Assembly (NCBI GenBank): GCA_020355945.1
Contig: CP070627.1
Coordinates: forward strand, 7,218,294 to 7,245,539
Direction of reading: 5' to 3'
From: Candidatus Aminicenantota bacterium
Lineage (GTDB): Bacteria; Acidobacteriota; Aminicenantia; UBA2199
Length of the DNA stretch: 27,246 nt
The position numbers and the translations under genes were made by a program. This document shows positions 17,401 to 23,800 of this stretch, in pieces (the first letter of the stretch is position 1; each line of letters opens with the position of its first letter). The notes beneath the pieces were generated by a model. The model searched no databases and had not been told where the DNA came from. It worked only from the letters and a program-made list of their open reading frames with translations.

Positions 17401-17858
17401 CGTTACCGGACTATATGATACCCTCTTATTTCGTTCAACTGGAAGAATTGCCCATAACCGCCAACGCCAAGATAGACCGGAAAGCATTGATTTCATATGA
17501 TATAAATGTAAAATCAGACGTGGAGTATGTGCCCCCTGAAACTGAAATGGAAAAGACAATCGCCGACATCTGGAGAGAAGTGCTGCAAATAGACCAGGTG
17601 GGATTACACGATAATTTCTTTGATATCGGCGGGCATTCGTTAAGTATTGTTAAAGTAAATGCTAAGTTGAAAAAGGTATTTGATAAAGATATTTCCGCTG
17701 CGGCAATGTTCAGGTATCGTACCATAAGTTCCCTGGTGGAGTATTTCAGTAATGAAGAAAGCATGAGCCTGTCTCCTGGTACGAAGGAGAGAATTAACGA
17801 ATCTGTAAATTTAATGGACGAAGCCACCGAGGTATTGTTTGCGGATGAAATTGAATAA
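11397..17858 (+). CDS. Hybrid PKS/NRPS protein KS-AT-ACP-C-A-T
   Basis: 2153 codons. The ATG lies 17 nt inside the end of the previous gene, with AAGGG at 11384-11388 (8-nt spacer), so the two are probably translationally coupled. KS 17-445: Cys193 (in TACSTSL), His329, His367. AT ~553-900: GHSIGEY with Ser647 and HAFH 743-746, predicting malonyl-CoA. No KR, DH or ER, so a beta-keto group is expected. ACP: Ser974. C ~1030-1498: HHIIADG 1190-1196. A ~1520-2030: TSGTTGLPKG 1667-1676, YGPTETT, YKTGDLARW, A10 Lys2025. Its pocket reads D-I-L-Q-I-G-V-I-W-K, which matches the glycine code I remember (DILQLGLIWK) at 8 of 10 positions with two conservative changes. T: Ser2081. Insertions: a palindrome in the KS-AT linker, another plus a Val-Glu repeat in C, and a His-Met-Ser repeat in the A6-A7 loop. 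The C-terminal tail is acidic. Confidence 0.95.
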   Translation: MDHSDNSIQPGEVSSQTGMEIAVIGMAGRFPGARHIDEFWINLKKGIESLSFFSDKELHQAGIEPELLKNPKYVKAKGLLEDIECFDAGFFEYTAKEAEIMDPQLRILQETCWQALEDAGCNSWSYQGLVGLYVGASHNYLWLARFLSRSNANRLTGNELFEIGTLNNNSSFCTRISYKLNLRGPSVFIQTACSTSLVAIHLACQGLLAGECDMALAGGISISIPKKSGYLYQEGMLHSLKGHVRTFDAKADGTVFGNGVGMVVLKPLEDAIAHRDTIHAVIKGSAINNDGCQKVGFTAPGTKGQAAVIRAALRAAEVHPESISYIEAHGTGTTLGDPIEIQALNLAFKTGKTGFCKIGAVKSNIGHLDAAAGVASFIKTVLALKYRMIPPSLNFESPNPEIDFENTPFRVNSKLTEWKNDKYPLRAGVSSFGIGGSNAHVILEEAPAETLDKEGTRGLAPLLKYQLILLSAKTPTALEQMTENLANHLKKNPDINLADAAYTLQVGRKAFEWRRMWVFPGTGSQGNRVADALTSGDSQGFTSVVSQIDETRPVVFMFPGQGAQYVNMGLDLYKTEPLFRKEMDRCFEILTPLMDYDIKEIIYPSDWSDILINQTEIAQPLLFIFEYALAKLLMKWGIKPDAMMGHSIGEYTAACLAGVFSLPDALKAVALRGKLMQQAPGGAMLSISLPEEELIPLLTEEISLAAVNSPESCAVSGTHEAIAALTKELEEKGGNCRRLHTSHAFHSQMMDPILKKFADKVKEIKFNQPGIPYISNLTGNWITVAEAGNPGYWAKHLRETVRFSAGVQELLKKEEDFIFVEVGPGKTLSTFVNQHKKNRKNQWVVNLIKHPKEDVPDDYYLLSKISQLWLHGVTIDWQEFYTGEKRRHIPLPTYPFERRRYWFDGKKEKSEPGVADLPEPGESPGSLYDRPGLSTKYTSPANEIQQVLVNTWQKFFGVDRIGIDDDFFELGGDSLKASIIISGIHKEFNVEVPISEFFRRPTIGNLALFIANNSGKSTYLSIKPKEKKEYYPVSSTQKRLYILNEIDEQGIGYNLSSMLLLEGQLNNTRLEDTFRRLIERHESLRTSFDMIEGEPVQRIHEEVEFAIEYYDMKKVEVEVKVEEERSSVLEGTRGLAPLSKPATALSSNPQPATTFINSFIRPFDLSRAPLLQVGVIKEDDEKHILMVDMHHIIADGTSLAVLIRESMAFYQGMNLPQPRIQYKDFSEWQNSEEVRGTSKQQEEFWLKQFMEEIPLLDLPTDYPRPLIQSFSGCTIAFKLGREETQSLKQFAREEGVTLYILLLAIINILMARLSGQEDIVIGTPILGRRHADLRKIIGMFVNTLAMRNYPAAEITTREFLLNVKERALQAFENQEYQFEELVEKAAVNRDTGRNPLFDVMFVLQNMFEEPEEEISRQEIEGLTTKPYEFENNTSIFDLSIFASEQEEQLFFKFEYCTKLFQEKTILKFIQYFRTITAEVAANPGKKIADIEILSGEDIKQLLIEFNDTKTGYPRDKVIHELYEEQAGKIPGNIALVFEDKALTYQCLNETANKVANYLYSNLNVQWEDRVGLLMERSPDVIPAILGILKAGAAYVPIDASLLETRIKYMIHDADIGVVISRQCHTNMLKRLEREFLCLDSPWVCQEDAQGKNQIKVHPHNLAYVNYTSGTTGLPKGIMIEHRSVINFIKGMTDVIDFKEDDRILSLTTISFDIFGLETILPLTRGSKVVMGNREEQLNPVALTGVIIKEDISIFQLTPSRLYMLLAHDGSKPALELLKYLIVGGDAFPENLWKEAKAIITGKIYNVYGPTETTIWSTIKDVSAENALNIGHPIANTQIYIVDKNKKLLPVRVSGELCIGGDGLARGYLNRPELTAEKFIEFEVKVKAEVEEGEALRGQIPNKHMSHMSHMSYMSYIYKTGDLARWLPDGNLEFLGRIDYQVKIRGFRIELEEIEHRLLEIDYVNSAAVIVKEKENEEKYLCAYIVASREIVIAELKDILADTLPDYMIPSYFVQLEELPITANAKIDRKALISYDINVKSDVEYVPPETEMEKTIADIWREVLQIDQVGLHDNFFDIGGHSLSIVKVNAKLKKVFDKDISAAAMFRYRTISSLVEYFSNEESMSLSPGTKERINESVNLMDEATEVLFADEIE
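12763..12782. repeat. GC-rich coding palindrome, copy 2 (KS-AT linker of gene 3)
   Basis: Same 20 nt as copy 1, same frame (GTRGLAPL) and same flank. Gene 4 has a shorter KS-AT linker with no palindrome, which acts as an empty-site comparison. Confidence 0.85.
14739..14762 (+). repeat. 6-nt tandem repeat (Val-Glu/Lys)4 in the C domain of gene 3
   Basis: GTTGAG, GTTGAG, GTTAAG, GTTGAG encode VEVEVKVE in the loop before the IRPFDLSRAPL strand of the condensation domain, 28 nt before palindrome copy 3. Confidence 0.8.
14791..14810. repeat. GC-rich coding palindrome, copy 3 (C domain of gene 3)
   Basis: CAAGGGGGCTGGCCCCCTTG: perfect 9-nt arms around TG, one base different from copies 1 and 2. 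It reads EGTRGLAPL in the C-domain loop between the EYYD strand and FIRPFDLS. Confidence 0.85.
14838..14851 (+). repeat. 7-nt tandem repeat (AACCCGC)2
   Basis: Two adjacent AACCCGC units in the same inserted loop of the gene 3 C domain encode part of NPQPAT. They resemble the AACTCGC pair at 24491-24504 in gene 4. Confidence 0.6.
17040..17066 (+). repeat. 6-nt Glu/Lys-Val repeat in the A domain of gene 3
   Basis: Degenerate GAGGTT/AAGGTT units encode EVKVKAEVE between core motifs A6 and A7. They are followed by GAGGAGGGAGAGG, which also occurs before palindrome copy 4, although no palindrome is present here. Confidence 0.7.
17103..17138 (+). repeat. 9-nt tandem repeat (His/Tyr-Met-Ser)4 in the A domain of gene 3
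   Basis: CATATGTCC three times, then TATATGTCC, encode HMSHMSHMSYMS immediately before the A7 motif (YKTGDLARW). Ordinary A domains have only a few residues here. Confidence 0.9.
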
Positions 17859-17882
17859 AGAAAAAATATGCAAAAAATTATT

Positions 17883-17896
17883 GGGAGATGAGGATG
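17883..17896 (+). promoter_or_regulatory. Ribosome binding site deciding the start of gene 4
   Basis: GGGAG at 17883-17887 touches the ATG at 17888 directly but lies 6 nt before the ATG at 17894. The second ATG (MSKKESE) is therefore the better start. Confidence 0.6.
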
Positions 17897-20800
17897 TCGA
17901 AAAAAGAAAGTGAAACAGCCGGGACTGGTAAAGAAATAGCTGTTATTGGTATGGTCGGGAGGTTCCCGGGGGCCGGAAATATTGATGAATTCTGGAATAA
18001 CTTAAAAAATGGTGTCGACTCGATATCTTTTTTCTCACATGCAGAGTTAATAGAGAGGGGGGGTGAGTTCAACTCGATTAACCATTCTGATTATGTTAAG
18101 GCAAAAATGTTACTCGAGGATAAAGAGTATTTTGATGCTGCATTTTTTAGTTATACCCCATTGGAAGCACAAATAATGGCTCCTCAAATGCGTATTTTTC
18201 ATGAATGTGCCTGGGCGGCAATGGAGGATGCAGGATATGACCCGGAACTGTATGACGGACTAATCGGACTCTACGCAGGTGCTTCACCCAGTTCCTATTG
18301 GGAAGCTTTATCTTATTTCTCCGGGAAAAATGACGAAATAGGGGAATTTGCAGCAGCACAACTCAATGATAAAGATTATACAAATACCAGGATTTCCTAT
18401 AATCTAAACCTGAAAGGACCGGTTTTTTCAGTCCAGACCGCATGTTCAACATCCCTGGTGGCGGTTCACCTGGCATGTCGAGGATTATTGACGGGTGAGT
18501 GCAAAATGGCATTAGCAGGTGGGATTACCGTAATCACTTCTCCAAAACAAGGCTATTTGTTCCAGGAAGGGATGATTTTGTCAGCGGATGGTCACTGCCG
18601 GGCGTTTGATGCCAGGGCAAAAGGAACGATTTTTGGAGAGGGAACCGGGCTGGTGGTGTTGAAACGACTAAAAAATGCTATTGCTGACAACGATCATATT
18701 TATGCTGTAATCAAAGGTACTGCAATTAATAATGATGGAAAACGAAAAGTTGGTTTTACAGCTCCCAGCGTGGATGGACAGGCCGAAGTGATTCAAACCG
18801 CTCAGCGCATCGCCCGCGTGCAACCCGAAACCATTGGTTATATTGAAACCCATGGTACGGGGACAGCCCTTGGGGACCCGGTGGAAATTGAAGCATTAAC
18901 ATTGGCATTCGAAACAGACAAAAGAGGGTTTTGTGCCATTGGTTCGGTCAAAAGCAATATCGGCCACCTGGATGCGGCGGCAGGGATTGCCGGTCTGATT
19001 AAAACCGTACTGGCCTTAAAGCACAGACAAATTCCTCCCAGCCTACATTTTGAGAATCCCAATCCCGGGATTGATTTTGAAAATACTCCCTTTTTCGTGA
19101 ATACAGGGCTAAAAGAATGGAAGAATGAAAAATATCCTTTAAGAGCCGGGGTAAGCTCTTTTGGCATTGGTGGCACCAATGCACACGCGGTCCTGGAACA
19201 AGCACCCACCATACCCCAATCATCCAAAAGCAGGGAGTGGCAGTTGATTTTGCTTTCCGCAAAAACACACTCAGCTCTCGATCGAGTGACCGATAATTTT
19301 TTAACCTACCTTGAGCAAAATCCCGGTATTAATCTTGCCGATGCAGCGTATACGTTACAAGTAGGAAGAAAAGCTCTCAAATACAAACGAATGGCAGTGA
19401 TTGCGGATGGGAATTATCCGGTTAAGGCGCTGTCATCTTTCGATTCCCACAAAAATCGCACCGCTTCAACTGAAAAGGAAAAAAAACCAATCGTATTCAT
19501 GTTTTCCGGCCAGGGCTCCCAGTATCCCGATATGGGATTGCACCTTTATCAAAAAGAACCTGTATTCCGTCGAGAGTTGGACCGCTGCTTTGACCTCCTG
19601 CGCCCTCATGGGTATGACGATATAAGGGAAATTCTTTATCCCAACAGCCATAACGCCTCAAAAGCGGAAGATATGATCCATCGAGTGGAAATTTGCCATC
19701 CGCTGCTATTTTCCTTTGAATATGCCCTGGCCACTTTATTGATGAAGTGGGGGATCGTACCTCAAGCAATGATCGGGTACAGCCTGGGCGAGTATGTTGC
19801 TGCAGCCATCTCCGGGGTATTGTCCCTGGAGGATGCATTAAGGCTGGTGGCTATTAGAGGAAAATTGATTCAAACACTTCCTCCAGGAGGGATGTTAAGT
19901 GTTCCACTGGCAAAGAAAGAATTGCTGCCATTATTGAAGGAAAATTTATCAATTGCCATTGATAACGGCCCTTCTTGTATTGTTTCCGGACCCGAGGAAG
20001 TGATTCATGCATTTGAAAAACAAATGAAGAAAAGAAAATACTTATGTATACGGGTGCGAACCTCTCACGCCATCCATTCAACAATGATGCAGCCTATTTT
20101 AAAAGAATATGAAAAGGTGGTTGGGCAAGTCACATTGAAAAATCCCCGGATTCCTTACATATCAAATATCACAGGTAAATGGCTTACTGCGGAACAAGCC
20201 CGGGATCCTAACTATTGGGTAAACCATTTAAAAGAAACCGTACGCTTTGCTGATGGGATAAAGAAATTTTTAAAAGATGAAAATACCTTGTTTGTGGAGA
20301 TTGGACCCGGGGGGGATTTAGGTGCATTAGTGAGCCGACATCTAAATAATAATGCAGTTCGGCGGGTTATAACTATCATCAGACCACAGGGAAAAGATTT
20401 CTCAGATGTTTATTACCTGTTGAATAAAATAGGATTTTTATGGCTGGAGGGGGTAAATATAAATTGGTCCGGCTTATATTCGCAAGAAACAAGACACCGG
20501 ATACCTTTGCCAACATATTCCTTTGAAGGACAGCGCTATTGGTTGGAAAACGATCGTATTAATCCTGCCAATGGGACAGCGGGAACACTCCAGTTACCCA
20601 GAAAAACGGATATGGCAGATTGGTTCTATATCCCATCCTGGAAACGTTCCCTGCTGCCTGCTCAAAATTACAGCGATACAAGGGAACCACCCGGTCAATC
20701 TCATTGGCTGATGTTTATGGATACAACTGGCATGGGAAACCGGTTGGTGAAACTACTGGAAAAAAAAGGAGAGGATATAATCATAGTAAGGCAAGGCAAG

Positions 20801-23800
20801 GAGTTTTCCAGGGTGAATCAACGGGAATATACCATCAATGCTCAGCACAGTAATGATTACGAAGCCCTTATAAAGGCGCTTAAACAATTGAGTAAACCTG
20901 TAAATAAAATCATCCATTTGTGGGGTGTGACCAGGGACAAAACCCGGAGACAAGGAATTGAAGCCGTTGAAAATGCACAAAATTCAGGATTTTATAGTTT
21001 ACTTTACCTGGCAAAAGCCATTGGAAACCAGTCGGTTAGCGATAATCTCCAGGTTGAAGTGATAACCAGCAATATGCAGGAAGTCAGCGGTGAAGAATGG
21101 CTGTGTCCGGAAAAGGCAACTGTACTGGGACCTGCTAAAGTCATCCCCCAGGAATTTCCTTTTATCCGATGCCGCAATATAGATATTGTGTTCCCGGAAA
21201 CCACAGTACATGGAGGTTGGGAAGAAGACAAACTGGCCAGGCAATTGTGCGCTGAATTGTCCAGGGAGCCTGCGGATGTGGTGGTGGCTTTCCGTGGTAA
21301 CCATCGCTGGATACAGGCGTTTGAACCCGTTCATTTGCCACCTCCCCCGGAAAAAATCCCAAAATTAAAAGAAAAAGGGGTATACTTGATCACCGGGGGA
21401 CTGGGGGGGATTGGGCTCTCGTTGGCAGAATTCCTGGTACGAAATGTGCGAGCCAGGTTGATACTGACCGGACGTTCTACTTTGCCTCCCCAAAAGGAAT
21501 GGGAAAACTACCTGGTTTCCCACCAGGAGAACGATAAGATCAGCAATAAAATACGCAAAGTAAAGGAGTTAGAAGCCCTGGGAGGAGAGGTACTGGTTCT
21601 TAGCGCTGATGTGGCCAATCGGGAACAAATGTCGGAAGTGATTAAACGAGCCCAAGAGCGGTTCCAGGGCATAAACGGGGTAATTCATGCTGCAGGAATC
21701 CTGGGAGGGAATACTTTCAAAACCATTAACCAGATCGGTCCATTGGAATGCCAGAAACAATTCCAGGCTAAAGTGTATGGCCTGCTGGTCCTGGGAGACA
21801 TTTTCCGCAATCAAAAACTGGACTTTTGTTTGTTAACATCATCACTCTCACCAATTCTAGGTGGGTTAGGATTTGTTGCCTATTCAGCAGCGAATCAATT
21901 CATGGACTCCTTTGTCCACTATTATAACCGGAAGAACCCCGTACCCTGGATAAGTGTCAATTGGGCGGATTGGAGGTTTAAACACAGGCAAGAGCCTTCA
22001 GCACTGGGGGCAACCGTGGCAGAATTTAATATTACCCCGGAACAAGGAATAGAAACGTTTCAGCGTATATTATCCAATGGTGAAATCAGCCAGGTGATTG
22101 TTACTGCCGGTGATTTGCAAGCCAGGCTCGACCAATGGGTTAATCTTCAATCACTGCGATCGGGTGATGAATCTGCCAGCCAGCACCCCTCCTCCCTGCA
22201 AGAGAGACCCAATTTATTAAATCCATATGTGGCACCCTCCGATGATATTGAGAAAATCCTGGCCAACATCTGGAAAAATTTATTGGGATTTAAACAAGTG
22301 GGAATCCAGGATGATTTCCTGGATTTGGGCGGAGATTCACTGAAAGCCATTACCGTTATATCCCGAATCCATAAAGAAATTAATGTCACCCTGCCCTTAA
22401 TGCAATTCTTTAGAAGACGAACCATTGAAAGCCTATCCCAATATATAAAAAAGGCTGAAAAGAGCCTATGCACATCTATAGAACCCACAGAAGAAAAGCA
22501 GCATTATGTATTATCCTCAGCCCAAAAGAGATTGTACATTTTACAGCAGTTGGAAATAAAGAGCATTGCTTACAACGAATCGCAAACAGTACTGCTGGAA
22601 GGTGAAATCGATAAAAAAAAATTAGAGGAGACATTCAGAAAACTGATAAAACGGCATGAAAATTTGAGAACCTCGTTTCATATGGTGGAAGAAAAACCGG
22701 TACAGAGGATACATGAAGAATTGGAATTTGATATCGAATATTATCAGGTTAAGGTTGAGGAGGGAGAGGGAACAAGGGGGCTTGCCCCCTTGCCTGACAA
22801 ACACGAAACCCACAGCCCTCAATCCGAAACAAACATTATAAAGAATTTTATTCGTCCTTTTGATTTATCTCAAGCACCTCTGATGCGTGTCGGTTTGCTA
22901 GAACTTCAACACACCCCGGCCGCTCATCGCGGCCATCCCCGGCGGGGCACCTATAAATCTCCCCCTGCCCCCACCACCCATCAAGAGGAAAGTCCAGGTA
23001 ATAGATATATCTTAATGGTGGATATGCATCACATCATCTCAGATGGAGTCTCTCATACAATATTGATAAGAGACCTTATTGATTTTTACAAAGGAAACCA
23101 ATTATCCCCATTGCCCTTTCAATACAAGGATTTTTCCGAGTGGCGCAATCGTGATGAGCAAAGAAAGGTAATAGAGAGTCAAAGAGACTATTGGCTGAAG
23201 GAATTTGCCGGAGAGATACCGGTATTAAATTTAACCACTGATTATACCCGGCCAACGATTCAAAGCTTTGAGGGAAATACGGCAAATTTTGAAATCGGTG
23301 AAGAAGAGACAACCGCATTGAACCGACTGGCGAAAAAACAAGCAACCACATTGTATATCCTGCTGGTGGCGATGTTCAATGTATTATTAGCCAGGTTAAG
23401 TAACCAGGAAGATATCATTATCGGGATATCCCTGGCAGGCCGGAGACATGCGGACCTGGACCAGATCATCGGTATGTTTGTCAATACGTTGGCGGTAAGA
23501 AACTTCCCCATAAGTGAGAAAACGTTTACTGACTTCTTTACAGAAGTAAAAGAAAATACATTGAATGCTTTTGAAAACCAGGACTATCCATTCGAGGAAC
23601 TGGTTGAACAACTTCCCGTGAACAGGGATTTAAGTCGTAATCCTTTGTTTGATGTGATGTTTGTTTTTCAAAATAGGTATTTTCCCAAAACAGGAATCCC
23701 CGGCCTAAAACTATCTCCTTATAAATACAAAAGCCAGGTATCAAAATTCGACCTGATATTTCTAACCGTGGAATCAGGGGATAAACTGTTGTTTTCTTAT

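Noticed and set aside
17435..17827. 130-codon - strand open frame inside gene 3
   Set aside because: Antisense shadow of the A10 and carrier region; no independent evidence.
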